Of a stretch of DNA of 64,000 nt, positions 28,130 through 37,430 are shown in pieces (position 1 is the stretch's first letter; each line of letters opens with the position of its first letter). This stretch comes from Gammaproteobacteria bacterium. Lineage in GTDB: Bacteria > Pseudomonadota > Gammaproteobacteria > Steroidobacterales > Steroidobacteraceae. The stretch is from contig JANYAD010000104.1 of assembly GCA_025355165.1 (NCBI GenBank), positions 41,609-105,608 of the forward strand, in the 5' to 3' direction. The notes under the pieces were generated by a model. That model saw only the letters and a list, made by a program, of their open reading frames with translations, made no database searches and was not told where the DNA came from. A program made the position numbers and the translations under genes.

Positions 28130-28167
28130 CGGTCCATCGTCACGATCCCTGTCGTGGCGATGGACCG
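28130..28167 (+). terminator. Long stem-loop between the porin and the downstream lipoprotein gene
   Basis: CGGTCCATCG (28130-28139) pairs perfectly with CGATGGACCG (28158-28167). Inside it CACGA pairs with TCGTG around a 6-base loop, with a T-G wobble between the two stems, giving about 16 pairs. No T-run follows. It may end the abundant porin transcript or stabilise its 3' end while letting some read-through reach the gene 15 bases downstream. Confidence 0.5.
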
Positions 28168-28182
28168 GGTGGAGGGCGCCAT

Positions 28183-28944
28183 ATGAAGGAAATATCGCGA
28201 CGGGTGTTTTTGCTTTCTTCGATTGCGCTACCGCTGGGCTGCTCACTGGCGCCAACCTTTCCAGGCGCCCGCGTCCCGGGTCAAAATCCTACCCTCAGCG
28301 TCCGTCCGCCAAATCCCGGCCAATGGTGGCGATACGCCAAGCGCGATGGTTTTACCGGCAAAACGGTGGAGACTCAGGTCGCTCGCGTCACGGAGGTGGG
28401 TGAAACCATCAATATCGAGCGTCGACGCGAGGCTCTAGAGAATGCGCACCAATCCTGGGGCTCAAAATGGCTGCTCGGGGACCGACCTGCGGGTGCGGCG
28501 GAGCTTCAAGGCGAGGTGCAGCAACCGTGGGGCATGGTTTTGGTTGATCCGCATTGGGATCTGTTACAGGTCTACGCGGCGCCCATTCCGTTGTGGCCGA
28601 TGGAGCTGCGACCTGGGTGGTCGTCCACCTTCAATACGAAATTTAAAACCCCGCTCTCAGGATGGGAAAATTCTTGGCAACAGACGATGCGAGCGCATGC
28701 GTGGGAAAAAATCCGCGTCCCGGCAGGTGAATTCCTGACGCTGCGCTATACCAATCGGATTAATTTTACGCACCCTGAGTTTTCGCGGTCGGATTGCGTG
28801 CGCGAGGAAACACTGTGGCTTGCCCCCGAGGTAGGTCGATGGGTTTCGAGAAGAACTTCAGGGACTTATTATCTTAGGGACTCAGAAATCGATAGTCAAT
28901 TCGACGAGGACTCCTATCATTGCGATCTGTTGGAGTGGAGTTAG
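28183..28944 (+). CDS. Exported putative lipoprotein of unknown function
   Basis: A 253-residue protein with signal MKEISRRVFLLSSIALPLGCS. The twin Arg followed by VFLL resembles a Tat-type signal, and the LGC segment a lipobox. The mature part has regularly spaced aromatic residues (NPGQWWRYAKRDGF, VDPHWDLLQVYAAPIPLWP) and a C-terminal region WLAPEVGRWVSRRTSGTYYL that resembles DUF-type lipoproteins with a beta-rich fold. I do not recognise the family. ATG 28183 with GGAGG upstream. Its stop overlaps the stop of the opposing gene (TTAG). Confidence 0.72.
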   Translation: MKEISRRVFLLSSIALPLGCSLAPTFPGARVPGQNPTLSVRPPNPGQWWRYAKRDGFTGKTVETQVARVTEVGETINIERRREALENAHQSWGSKWLLGDRPAGAAELQGEVQQPWGMVLVDPHWDLLQVYAAPIPLWPMELRPGWSSTFNTKFKTPLSGWENSWQQTMRAHAWEKIRVPAGEFLTLRYTNRINFTHPEFSRSDCVREETLWLAPEVGRWVSRRTSGTYYLRDSEIDSQFDEDSYHCDLLEWS

Positions 28945-29816
28945 CGCACGCCGCCGCTCGCCGCGCCCGTCTTGGGGGACATCGGCAAATCAAGCGTGGC
29001 TTCCGCCTCGCGCAGCAAAGCGCGATCATCTTGCAGCCAAGGATGAAACCCGGGGCGGAAAAAGCTCAGCCACGCCGGAATGATTTGCCGCAGCAAGCCG
29101 GGGTAGCCCAGCAGATACCACATCGTGCGCAGCCACGTGCCGGGCTTGTTGATGCCGTCCTGATCAAAGAACACTCCCATGTTCCGGATGCGTGCCCGTA
29201 AGAAAAAGTTGCTCACTTGCAGCATCACCAGGGAGCGAAATTTCCAGCGCTTGAACGCCGGCAATCCTTTCGTCACCTCGAGAAACGTGTCGAATGCCAC
29301 AGCCTTGTGCTCAATCTCTTCCATGGCGTGCCACTTCCACAGCCGCGCGGCCTCGCTCGATGCGCCTTTGAAGTGCCGTGGGCTCTTCAGACACGCGTGG
29401 GCGATGATTGCCGTGAAATGCTCCAGCGCCACGGTCATGGCAAGATTGAGCGCGGGATGGCGGTCCTTTGCCTTCGCCAAGCGCTGTGCCAATTCGGATT
29501 CAATGACCGACACGTCGTATCCGGCATCTTGTATCTGGCGGTTGAAATGACTGTGCTCGCGGCTGTGCGCGGCTTCTTGTTTAATGAAGGCATCTATTTG
29601 CGCTTGCTGAGCAGGCGGCACCGCATCTCGGAAATGACGTACGCTTTCGATAAAAAAAGCTTCTCCCAGCGGGAAGGTCAATGACATGCCGTTGTAAAAC
29701 GCGGTCGCGACCGGGTCGCCGCCGATCCACCACCGATCACAGGTGCGGCCGCGGCCAAACATGAGGTTGCGCGGATTGATGGTGAGATCGGCGGGGGTGG
29801 GAGATGCATGTTGCAT
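28941..29816 (-). CDS. Metal-dependent hydrolase family protein (PF10118)
   Basis: A 291-residue protein of the PF10118 metal-dependent hydrolase family, with a ferritin-like set of acidic and His residues: KQEAAHSREHSHFNR, ALEHFTAIIAHACL, KWHAMEEIEHKAVAFD. These suggest a dinuclear metal site. Function is not established; it is often linked to TetR regulators and lipid or steroid metabolism. ATG 29816 is used. The TetR gene lies 77 bases further upstream on the same strand, which would place it first in a shared unit. Confidence 0.85.
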   Translation of the reverse strand: MQHASPTPADLTINPRNLMFGRGRTCDRWWIGGDPVATAFYNGMSLTFPLGEAFFIESVRHFRDAVPPAQQAQIDAFIKQEAAHSREHSHFNRQIQDAGYDVSVIESELAQRLAKAKDRHPALNLAMTVALEHFTAIIAHACLKSPRHFKGASSEAARLWKWHAMEEIEHKAVAFDTFLEVTKGLPAFKRWKFRSLVMLQVSNFFLRARIRNMGVFFDQDGINKPGTWLRTMWYLLGYPGLLRQIIPAWLSFFRPGFHPWLQDDRALLREAEATLDLPMSPKTGAASGGVR

Positions 29817-29893
29817 GATGGGGACCTGAGAGTGGGTAGGCGTAAGGTAGACGCTATTTATGTATGCGTCAATAAAGAGGGATGGCGCGTCGA

Positions 29894-30619
29894 TTATCGA
29901 TTTCGCGATGCAGCAATGGCGTCGGCAAAGTAGCGCCGGCGCAGCGATGCCGAAACTCCCAGCACATCGCCTAGCAATACGCCCACGGATGATTCCGCGT
30001 ACGCCGCAAAAGTGACAAGGAGTGCGACCCGCGCTATCTCTTTACCAGCGGCGCTGAGACCCACAGAGCGCTCGGCGATAAATTCCGAGAGCAACGTGTT
30101 CACTGGCTGCAGACGATTTGTCTCGCCTGAACGAACCAACCAGCCTAAAACCCGGCCCAAGCCGTCCCGGTCAAATAAGTCGAACACGCGATCGACCACG
30201 CGCCTGTAGTCGTGCTCCTTGCCGGCCATCTGCTGCCCCATCAGACGCAGGCCCGCAAGCACTTCGCGCACCAGATCTTCGGCAATCGCGGCATGCAAAC
30301 CCGCGGCTGATCCAAAATGATGGCTGAGGTTGGGATAGGTCACGCCCGCGGCGTCGGCAACGGCGCGCATGGTCAGCACGTTTTCGCCGCCCTGAACGAT
30401 GAGCCGTCGCGCTGCCCTAAGCGCCTGCGCCCGCATGTCGGCAGCAACTCGGCGAACTCGCTTTGGTTTCACCGAGCGGGGCTTTTTGGTCTTCACGAGA
30501 CTTTGTAGTCTGCGTGATACGTCGGTTGCGGGCAATTGTTTACTTAATGCGTGCGCGGCAGTGAAGTCGCGCGCCGGCCTCGCCGATACTAAATTATGTC
30601 GACTGCTTTGCCTTGACAT
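29894..30619 (-). CDS. TetR-family transcriptional regulator
   Basis: The DNA-binding helix-turn-helix is clear in NVLTMRAVADAAGVTYPNLSHHFGSAAGLHAAI. The ligand-binding C-terminal domain is helical and variable. From ATG 30619 the protein is 241 residues with an unusually long, basic N-terminal arm of about 60 residues (KTKKPRSVKPKRVRR). A GTG at 30496 would give a more typical 200-residue protein; neither has a strong ribosome site, so the start is open. Probably controls the adjoining PF10118 gene. Confidence 0.87.
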   Translation of the reverse strand: MSRQSSRHNLVSARPARDFTAAHALSKQLPATDVSRRLQSLVKTKKPRSVKPKRVRRVAADMRAQALRAARRLIVQGGENVLTMRAVADAAGVTYPNLSHHFGSAAGLHAAIAEDLVREVLAGLRLMGQQMAGKEHDYRRVVDRVFDLFDRDGLGRVLGWLVRSGETNRLQPVNTLLSEFIAERSVGLSAAGKEIARVALLVTFAAYAESSVGVLLGDVLGVSASLRRRYFADAIAASRNR

Positions 30620-30720
30620 AAAGCGTTGGCCTGTCGCAGCCCAGAGACGTTGATCACGCTTTCATTCTGCCGGCTTCGCCAATATCTTGAGGCATCCGTA
30701 CCGTTCTCGAAAAAGGATTT

Positions 30721-32721
30721 ATGGCAACGCCGATCAACGCGCCAATGGCCAGTGAAATCTGGCATCTTAGCATCGAGGACCTGTTCCAGCCGGTCACCGA
30801 AGCGCAGCGTCTTGGCGGTGACGGGCCCTTCGTAATCAATCTCAGCGCGTCGACCGCGCCCATCAACACTCCGGCAAAAACATTTGACGGATGCCGTGAC
30901 GCGCATATTTATCAGATTCAAGTGACCGAAGATGGACGGACGCGATATCGGCTTCGCCTGGGGCCCTTTGCCAAGGAAGACCAAGCCGATGCCGTCCTTG
31001 CCGAAGTTCGCGAGACCTACCCCGGGGCATTAACCGCGACCGCCGCTGCGTCGGACTTGCGCGTGATCGCGAGCATGCAACCAAAGGCCGAAGCTCAGGC
31101 ATCTGAAGTGCAGAGTCGAGCTCAAGCCCTGACCAAAGAGTACGCCGAGGTGGAAGCCGAAATATCCATCGATATTTCGTTGCCCTCTACGGAACTCGTG
31201 GTTCCTCCTGGCCTTTCACCGGGCGTGGCGCCGGGGGTCACGCTAACCGTTGCGCCAAAAACCGATAGTCCGCCTGCTGCGGTACTGCCGGTTGAGCTGG
31301 CACCCGAGTGGGCGTTACCGAAGCGGGATATTGCTGCGCCAAGATCCGCCGCTGCGAGTCAGACTGCGAAAGCACCCACGCCGACGGCAGCGCCGAAAGC
31401 CGCCGCGCCTGTCATCACGCCGGTTCCGATTGCCGCCGACGCACCCGTGTTGACTGTGACGACCAAATCCAATTCTGCAACAGTTGCGTCTCCTGCAGCG
31501 GTTGCACCTAAAGCTGCGGCCGTTGCAGTAATGACTCCGCCGACTGCCGCGAGTCAGCCTGCGAAAGCACCCTCGCCGACGGCAGTGCCCAAAGCCGCCG
31601 GGCCTGTCATCACGCCTGTTCCGATTGCCGCCGACGCACCCGTGTTGACTGAATCGGTAACGCCCAAATCCAATTCTGCAACAGTTGCGTCCCCTGCAGC
31701 AGTTGCACCTAAAGCTACGGCCGTTGCAACAATGACTGCGCCGCGCGCCGCCGCCGCAAGTCAGCCTGTGACAGCACCCTCGCCGACGGCAGCGCCCAAA
31801 GCGGCCGGGCCTGTCATCACGCTTGTACCGATTGTCGTCGACGCACCCGTGTTGACTGAATCGGTAACACTCAAACCCAAATCTGCAACCGCTGCGTCTC
31901 AAGCCAGGCCTGCAGTTGCACAAAAAGCTGCCGCCGTTGCAGCAATGACTGCGCCGGCCTCCGCGGCGCCGATCAAGCCTGCGACGCCGCAAGTTGCAGC
32001 GGTCGCCGCTGCGCCGGTTAGAGCCGCATCGGCTGCTGCGCAACCCCGTGCCGTGACACCGAAAGTGAAGTCAGTGGCGAAGACGAGCATTTTCGCTCAG
32101 GCCATCGCATCTGCGCTGAGGTCGCCCGAGACGAAGCCGCGACCCGATGTCAAAGCTCCGGCCTCGCAGCCTGCATCACTTCGCCAAGTAGTCGTTGCAA
32201 CGGCCCCGGCCCCCGCCCCGCGCGAGGTTAAAAAACTCGACAAGCCCCTTGAGAGTTTGGAGTTTACTCAAACCGTGCGGGCGTTGACGGCGAAGGAGCT
32301 GGAAAGCATCGACTCGTCGCGCTGGTTCGTCATTCAATTGGCCTTGGCGGACCGCGCATTTGATCCCGACGCAGTTCCGAACCTGGATATCTTCAGCGAA
32401 TACCGCTTGTACTCCGTGGCGGGTATCGATCAAGGCCGCGTCGTGCATGCGCTGCGGCTCGGGTTTTTCCGCGAAGAGATTGGAGCGGTCGCGGTGGCAA
32501 GTTATCTGGCCGAATATTGGAGCAAGCCGAGCATCAAACGCGTCAGTGTTGCCGAGCGCGAGCGATTTGCGAATCAAAAAGTGGAAGCGCGCAAGGATGT
32601 AGGGGCGACCGGCACTCACGCGATCATCGAGATTACCGACGAACTGGTCGTGCCGCGCAAGCGAACGCCTCACCAGCACGTGCCCGCGGCCAAATCTCCA
32701 AACCAGCCGAGCAGATCCTAG
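30721..32721 (+). CDS. SPOR-like protein with Ala/Pro-rich tandem-repeat linker
   Basis: A 666-residue protein with two SPOR-like modules. The N-terminal one is around IYQIQVTEDGRTRYRLRLGPFAKEDQADAVLAEV, residues about 60-100. The C-terminal one is around RWFVIQLALADRAF to ALRLGFFREEIGAVAVASYLAEYW, residues about 540-610. The roughly 400-residue middle is Ala, Pro, Thr and Lys-rich and holds three tandem repeats, listed separately. SPOR domains bind denuded peptidoglycan glycans at division sites, but there is no signal peptide or transmembrane segment that I can see, so location and role are open. ATG 30721 with AAAGGA upstream, divergent from the TetR gene. Confidence 0.75.
   Translation: MATPINAPMASEIWHLSIEDLFQPVTEAQRLGGDGPFVINLSASTAPINTPAKTFDGCRDAHIYQIQVTEDGRTRYRLRLGPFAKEDQADAVLAEVRETYPGALTATAAASDLRVIASMQPKAEAQASEVQSRAQALTKEYAEVEAEISIDISLPSTELVVPPGLSPGVAPGVTLTVAPKTDSPPAAVLPVELAPEWALPKRDIAAPRSAAASQTAKAPTPTAAPKAAAPVITPVPIAADAPVLTVTTKSNSATVASPAAVAPKAAAVAVMTPPTAASQPAKAPSPTAVPKAAGPVITPVPIAADAPVLTESVTPKSNSATVASPAAVAPKATAVATMTAPRAAAASQPVTAPSPTAAPKAAGPVITLVPIVVDAPVLTESVTLKPKSATAASQARPAVAQKAAAVAAMTAPASAAPIKPATPQVAAVAAAPVRAASAAAQPRAVTPKVKSVAKTSIFAQAIASALRSPETKPRPDVKAPASQPASLRQVVVATAPAPAPREVKKLDKPLESLEFTQTVRALTAKELESIDSSRWFVIQLALADRAFDPDAVPNLDIFSEYRLYSVAGIDQGRVVHALRLGFFREEIGAVAVASYLAEYWSKPSIKRVSVAERERFANQKVEARKDVGATGTHAIIEITDELVVPRKRTPHQHVPAAKSPNQPSRS
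31356..31965 (+). repeat. Three in-frame tandem repeats of about 65-69 codons
   Basis: Copies start near 31356, 31551 and 31758, giving periods of 195 and 207 bases, both multiples of 3. Each encodes SQxAKAPSPTA, then PKAAGPVITPVPIAADAPV, then a TESVT/NSATVASPAAVAPKA segment. Copies are near-identical over long stretches in DNA, which suggests recent expansion, and copy number may vary between strains. Confidence 0.8.
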
Positions 32722-32821
32722 CGGTTTGAATTGCGCCGTGCAGCCCTTGCTTGACGCGCAATCTCAACGCATCAGTCAGGGTTGACTGCCTAATCCGATT
32801 CGACACCGGCTTGTACGATGG

Positions 32822-33148
32822 TTACCGGCCAGCATGTTGGCGGGAGCGCTGGCGGCGTTCCACAAAAGGGTAAGAGCGATGCGGATCGCCATTGGCAGCC
32901 TCCGCGGAGTTGGCCGAGTACTCCGGGCTGAAACCGCGCAGCTGCACGACGACCGGCAGCACGCTCGCGTCTTGCGCGAGCGCTTCGGGGGCCGACAATC
33001 GCGCCGCGTGGAGCTCATTGCGGGTCAATTCCCTATGCCGCTCAACCCCATCAGCCTCTTTCCAACCCATCAAGACCGCTATGAGGTAAGCGGCCGACAA
33101 TGCGAAGCCGGCCAGGACGACGACCATCAGCACCCCATCGAAGCCCAT
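32822..33148 (-). CDS. Small single-pass membrane protein, hypothetical
   Basis: About 108 residues, starting MGFDGVLMVVVLAGFALSAA, with one N-terminal transmembrane helix. A charged, soluble tail follows (VERHRELTRNELHAARLSAPE). The helix followed by a polar tail looks like real coding, and AAGGGTGG lies upstream of the start. A GTG at 33157 is the alternative start. I recognise no family. It lies between the SPOR-like gene and the molybdenum hydroxylase cluster. Confidence 0.45.
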   Translation of the reverse strand: MGFDGVLMVVVLAGFALSAAYLIAVLMGWKEADGVERHRELTRNELHAARLSAPEALAQDASVLPVVVQLRGFSPEYSANSAEAANGDPHRSYPFVERRQRSRQHAGR

Positions 33149-33157
33149 TTCATCCAC

Positions 33158-33414
33158 CCTTCAACGATCCAACTGGCACTCACCGTCTACCCTTCCATGC
33201 GGCGGACGATAGCAAGGTGCCGTTTTACTGTTGACCAATATTTTAACGCGGGAGTCGGTTTCCGTAAACACCCTGGGGGCTGCTTGATATAGGTGCACAC
33301 ATACGTGCCAGCGGGTGTTTGCAAGGGTTTTGACATATGCAGCGGGTCTACGATCGCTGTATCGCGGCCGGGTCAAGCGGTGCAAAGCGGTGCAGCAAGC
33401 CATCTCCAATACGT
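33158..33414. other. Intergenic region, no gene seen
   Basis: This 257-base stretch lies between the small membrane protein start and the cytochrome c stop. Open frames in it overlap neighbours or have no ribosome site. It may hold the promoter of the small membrane-protein gene. Confidence 0.5.
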
Positions 33415-34746
33415 TCAATCTTCAGTGCGCAACTTGGCGACCCCTGCGGCAGTTAGTTCCGAGCCCTTGACGCCATACCGCGCGGTCACGAAGTTAGCTA
33501 CGGCGGCGATCTCGCTATCGGAGTAGGTGCTCCCAAAGGCGGGCATGTTATCCGGGTCAATCAATACATGACGCTCGCCGCCGTGGATGATGACTTGTGC
33601 GACATTGTTGCCGCTGGGGTCGTTGACCGAACGCGTCCCCAGCAGCCTCGCCAAGGGAAGCACTGGGCTGGCACCGCTCCAGCCGTGACACCCGGCGCAG
33701 GCACCTTCATAGACTTCCCTGCCGTTGGGGTCTGAGGCGCTCGTATCCAGCTGCGCGCTTGTCGCAGGGGTGGTGCGCGGCTCCGGAAGGCCGGATGCGA
33801 CACTTGGCACGGTGCGTAGATACGCCACCATTGCCGTGATGTCGCTGGGTTTCAAATGGCTTAAGCTCTCGTCGACCGCCTCTCCCATGGGGCCGGCCGC
33901 CGTTCCGCGGTCCTGCGCATGCCCTGTCGACAAATAATGCGCCAAGTCGGCATCGCTCCATGCGCCGACACCGCCGCTGCGATCGGCTGTTATGTTGTAG
34001 GCGCGCCAACCACTTTGAACAGCCCCGGCGAATTTCTGCCGGTTGTTCAATGCAAAGAGAAGATTGCGCGGCGTGTGGCATTCACCGCAGTGTCCCATTG
34101 CCTCGACGAGGTACGCGCCTCGATTCCATTCCGCGCTGCGATCAACATGAGGTTCAAAGCGCTTATCGGGGTTGAAAAGGGCCGACCATATACTCATCAG
34201 GCCGCGCTGATTGAATGGAAATGCCAGCGTATTGGCCGGCGCCGTCGCGTGCACCGGTTTGAGTGAAAATAAATACGCCTTGATCGCGAGGGCATCGGCA
34301 TCCGACATGTACGTGTAACTGGTGTATGGCATGGCCGGGTAGAGCTTGGTGTGGTTGCGGCCTACACCGCTGTGTACCGCTTCCAGGAAATTCGCATCGC
34401 TGTAGCTGCCGATTCCGGTTTGCGGATCCGGCGTGATGTTGGTGGAGTAAAGCGTTCCGAACGGCAGCACGAAGGCACGTCCCCCTGCGAATGGCTCTCC
34501 GTCTTTTGCGGTATGGCACACCACGCAATCCGCGGCGCGCGTTAGGTACTCTCCGCGCTCGACGAGGCTGGCCGATTGCAGATCCGGCGCTACGCCTGTC
34601 GGATCCTGCTGGTGATAGGCAGCGAGTGTAACGGTCTTGCTGCCCGCGAAGTCCAAGGGATGCGGACCAAATACAACGTAGGCACTGAGGAGAAGCGCGA
34701 TGCCGAGAATTACCGCCAGAGTCCACAATATGGGGTGTGATTTCAT
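33415..34746 (-). CDS. Triheme cytochrome c subunit of a periplasmic molybdenum hydroxylase
   Basis: Membrane-anchored electron acceptor of the oxidoreductase encoded just upstream. One N-terminal transmembrane helix (residues about 7-26) is followed by three c-type heme sites: CVVCH (74-78), CGECH (220-224) and CAGCH (350-354). Candidate Met axial ligands follow, for example in KLYPAMPYTSYT and DPDNMPAFG. At 443 residues it resembles the cytochrome subunits of acetic-acid-bacterial aldehyde dehydrogenases, of isoquinoline 1-oxidoreductase-type and nicotinate hydroxylase systems. Its ATG overlaps the stop of the molybdenum subunit by 4 bases. Confidence 0.92.
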   Translation of the reverse strand: MKSHPILWTLAVILGIALLLSAYVVFGPHPLDFAGSKTVTLAAYHQQDPTGVAPDLQSASLVERGEYLTRAADCVVCHTAKDGEPFAGGRAFVLPFGTLYSTNITPDPQTGIGSYSDANFLEAVHSGVGRNHTKLYPAMPYTSYTYMSDADALAIKAYLFSLKPVHATAPANTLAFPFNQRGLMSIWSALFNPDKRFEPHVDRSAEWNRGAYLVEAMGHCGECHTPRNLLFALNNRQKFAGAVQSGWRAYNITADRSGGVGAWSDADLAHYLSTGHAQDRGTAAGPMGEAVDESLSHLKPSDITAMVAYLRTVPSVASGLPEPRTTPATSAQLDTSASDPNGREVYEGACAGCHGWSGASPVLPLARLLGTRSVNDPSGNNVAQVIIHGGERHVLIDPDNMPAFGSTYSDSEIAAVANFVTARYGVKGSELTAAGVAKLRTED

Positions 34747-36932
34747 GCGACACCCAATTTGGGGAAGGGAAGCACGTGCATACGTTTTCCGGTTGCCGCG
34801 AACACTGCGTTGGCCACAGCTGGTCCGATGGGCGCGACGCCCGGCTCGCCCACACCGGTCGGCGCTTCATTTGACGGCATGATGTACACCTCGACCTTGG
34901 GCATTTCATTCATTCGAAGCACTCGGTAATTGTTGAAGTTGTCCTGCTCGACGCGGCCGTCTTTGAGCGTCACCGCACCATGCAGCACCGCCCCGAGTCC
35001 GAAACCGATTCCGCCTTCCATCTGCGCGGTAATGATGTCGGGATTGATCGGCGTTCCACAGTCCACCGCACACACCACACGATCCACCTTTATATTGCCC
35101 TCTTTGTCGACGCTCACTTCAGCGACCTGGGCGACCAAGCTCTTGAACGCTTCCGCGACTGCGATCCCACGCCCTTTGCCCGCCGGCATCGGGCCGCTGT
35201 TCCAGCCCGCCTTCTCGGCAGCCAATTCCAGGACGGCTTTCATGCGCGGTTGGTGCTCGAGTAGCGAGCGTCTGAATGCGAATCCATCGACACCGGCGGC
35301 GTGCGCCGCTTCATCAATAAAAGCTTCCACCGCAAAAATGGTGTGCGAGCTGCCCACCACGCGCCACCACAAGACGGGAACGCCGGCCTTGGTCGTCGAC
35401 AGCTCAACGGCGATGTTGGGTATGGCATACGGGATTGTGGCTGCGCCCTCCACCGAAGTGGGATCGATGCCCTCCTTGATGCTCGCGGCAAATGGCGTGC
35501 CCGCCATGATCGATTGACCCACAATGACGTGGCGCCATGCGGTCAACTGGTTTTGTGCATTGAGGCCCGCTTCGAGCTTGTGAAAGTACATGGGCCGATA
35601 GAGTCCGCCATGGATGTCGTCCTCGCGCGTCCACTGCAGTTTGATTGGCGTACCGTCGGCTCCGTACGCCTTCGCGATGGAGACTGCTTCGACGATGTAG
35701 TCCGACATGGAATTGGCGCGCCGACCAAAGCTGCCGCCCGCATACAGGGTATGGATGCTTACCTGCTTCGGATCCAAGCCGGCAGCTTGCGCTGCATTGG
35801 CCTGATCGATGGTCTGGAATTGATCTCCGGTCCAGATCTCACAGCTGGCGGCGTCAAGTTTGACGACCGCATCGAGCGGCTCCATGGGTGCGTGCGCCAG
35901 ATACGGAAATTCGTAGCTGGCGGATACGGTGCGCGATGCCTCGCCCATCGCCTTCCTGGCGTCTCCCTCTTTGCGCGCGGAGGGAGCGGGTTGATCGGCG
36001 AGACGCCGATACTCGTCCATCATCGCCGCCGAACTGCGCTTCTCGGCATGGCTGTCGTCCCACTCTACTTGCAGTGCATCGCGTCCTAGCTTGGCGGCCC
36101 AGAAATTTCTCGCCACCACGGCAATACCGCGCGGCACCTGGACCACTTTGACAACACCCGCAACGGCGCTGGCCGGGCCGGGGTCGAAGGATTTCACCGT
36201 GGCACCGAAAAGCGGCGGGCGCTTGAGCAGCGCTACCAGCATTCCGGGCAGCACCACATCCAAGGTGAATTGCGCCGTGCCGTCGGTTTTTGACGGCACA
36301 TCGACGCGCGCGGGTCGCCCGCCGATGAGCGTGAAATTCTTCGGGTCTTTCAGCGTGACGGTGTCGGGCACCGGCAGGGTGATCGCGGTCTTCACCAGAG
36401 AGCCGTAGCTCGCCCGGCGTTTGCTCGGTGCGTGTGAGACCACTCCCTTATTAACGGTCAGCTCGTTTACCGGAACATGCCACTCTTTCGCAGCCGCAGA
36501 AACCAAGATCGCGCGTGCCTTGGCACCTGCGTCGCGAAGCTGCGCGTATGAGTTCGCCATGGCCGAGCTGCCGCCTGTGCCTTGGACAGGCCCGAATGCC
36601 AGGTTGTTGTAGAGCTTGGCATCGGCCGGAGCGCTTTCCACACTCACCCTCGACCAGTCGGCGTCAAGCTCCTCGGCGAGGATGGTCGCAAGGCCGGTGT
36701 AAGCGCCTTGGCCCATTTCCAGGTGTTTGGCGATCACCGTAATGCTGTCGTCGGCACCGATTCGTACGAAGGCGTTCGGTACAAATGGTCCCGGCGAAGG
36801 CGCGCCGAACGCGCGCCGCGTCGAGGCGGTCCACTCAAATCCGATGCTCAATGCCAGTGCGGAGGCACCGGCGGCGCTCTTGAGAAAATCGCGGCGGGTT
36901 GGCAATTGCGAATGGGCTGACGGGCTTTTCAT
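34743..36932 (-). CDS. Molybdopterin-binding subunit of a xanthine-oxidase-family dehydrogenase, Tat-exported
   Basis: Large catalytic subunit of 729 residues, of the isoquinoline 1-oxidoreductase/aldehyde dehydrogenase type. The Tat signal is TRRDFLKSAAGASALAL. Later segments include KHLEMGQGAYTGLATILAEELDADW, FGPVQGTGGSSAM, and the catalytic Glu near residue 696 in GVGEPGVAPIGPAVANA. The presence of Tat export and a cytochrome partner places the enzyme in the periplasm feeding the respiratory chain. Start ATG 36932, with AAGG 7 bases upstream; a GTG at 36938 overlaps the 2Fe-2S gene's stop and is possible. The true substrate (an aldehyde or N-heterocycle) is not decidable here. Confidence 0.92.
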   Translation of the reverse strand: MKSPSAHSQLPTRRDFLKSAAGASALALSIGFEWTASTRRAFGAPSPGPFVPNAFVRIGADDSITVIAKHLEMGQGAYTGLATILAEELDADWSRVSVESAPADAKLYNNLAFGPVQGTGGSSAMANSYAQLRDAGAKARAILVSAAAKEWHVPVNELTVNKGVVSHAPSKRRASYGSLVKTAITLPVPDTVTLKDPKNFTLIGGRPARVDVPSKTDGTAQFTLDVVLPGMLVALLKRPPLFGATVKSFDPGPASAVAGVVKVVQVPRGIAVVARNFWAAKLGRDALQVEWDDSHAEKRSSAAMMDEYRRLADQPAPSARKEGDARKAMGEASRTVSASYEFPYLAHAPMEPLDAVVKLDAASCEIWTGDQFQTIDQANAAQAAGLDPKQVSIHTLYAGGSFGRRANSMSDYIVEAVSIAKAYGADGTPIKLQWTREDDIHGGLYRPMYFHKLEAGLNAQNQLTAWRHVIVGQSIMAGTPFAASIKEGIDPTSVEGAATIPYAIPNIAVELSTTKAGVPVLWWRVVGSSHTIFAVEAFIDEAAHAAGVDGFAFRRSLLEHQPRMKAVLELAAEKAGWNSGPMPAGKGRGIAVAEAFKSLVAQVAEVSVDKEGNIKVDRVVCAVDCGTPINPDIITAQMEGGIGFGLGAVLHGAVTLKDGRVEQDNFNNYRVLRMNEMPKVEVYIMPSNEAPTGVGEPGVAPIGPAVANAVFAATGKRMHVLPFPKLGVA

Positions 36933-36934
36933 TT

Positions 36935-37396
36935 TCACGCCTTGATGGATTGCGCAGCCGAGTGAATCGCGGCGCGGATACGAGTGTAAGTGGCACATCG
37001 GCAAATATTGCCGCTCATGGCCGCATCGATGTCCGCATCCGTCGGCGCCGCATTCTTTTCGAGCAGCGCGGTGGCGGACATGACCTGGCCGGACTGGCAA
37101 TACCCACATTGCGGCACTTGCAGCGCCACCCACGCTGCCTGCACGGCCTTTGCTTGCTTGCTCTGCAGGCCCTCGATCGTCGTGATCTTTCGACCGGCCA
37201 CGGCCGACAAGGGCATCACGCAGGAACGAATCGCTTGGCCGTCGAGATGAACCGTGCACGCACCGCACAGTGCCATGCCGCAGCCGAACTTGGTTCCGTG
37301 CAGCCCGGCCACTTCGCGCAGCGCCCAGAGCAAAGGCATGGTGGGGTCGGCATCCAAAGTCGTGGATTGGCCGTTAAGGGTGAACGTTGTGGACAT
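36935..37396 (-). CDS. 2Fe-2S subunit of the molybdenum hydroxylase
   Basis: Small electron-transfer subunit of 153 residues with two clusters. The N-terminal plant-type cluster is in [18 protein letters not shown] with a fourth Cys in IRSCVMPL. The second, in an all-helical domain, is in CGYCQSGQ and ICRCATY. There is no signal peptide, consistent with piggy-back export with the Tat-bearing large subunit. ATG 37396 has GGGAG 6 bases upstream. It begins 34 bases after the dehydratase gene stop, and its stop is at the start of the large subunit. Confidence 0.94.
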   Translation of the reverse strand: MSTTFTLNGQSTTLDADPTMPLLWALREVAGLHGTKFGCGMALCGACTVHLDGQAIRSCVMPLSAVAGRKITTIEGLQSKQAKAVQAAWVALQVPQCGYCQSGQVMSATALLEKNAAPTDADIDAAMSGNICRCATYTRIRAAIHSAAQSIKA

Positions 37397-37430
37397 TGAG
37401 AACTCCCGAGTGGAGGCGATGATTGTAGCG

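Noticed and set aside
31315..32043. Cys- and Arg-rich repetitive frame opposite the SPOR-like gene, resembling a Cys-rich peptide
   Set aside because: It is the antisense of the Ala/Pro/Thr repeats; its Cys pattern comes only from the GC-rich repeat.
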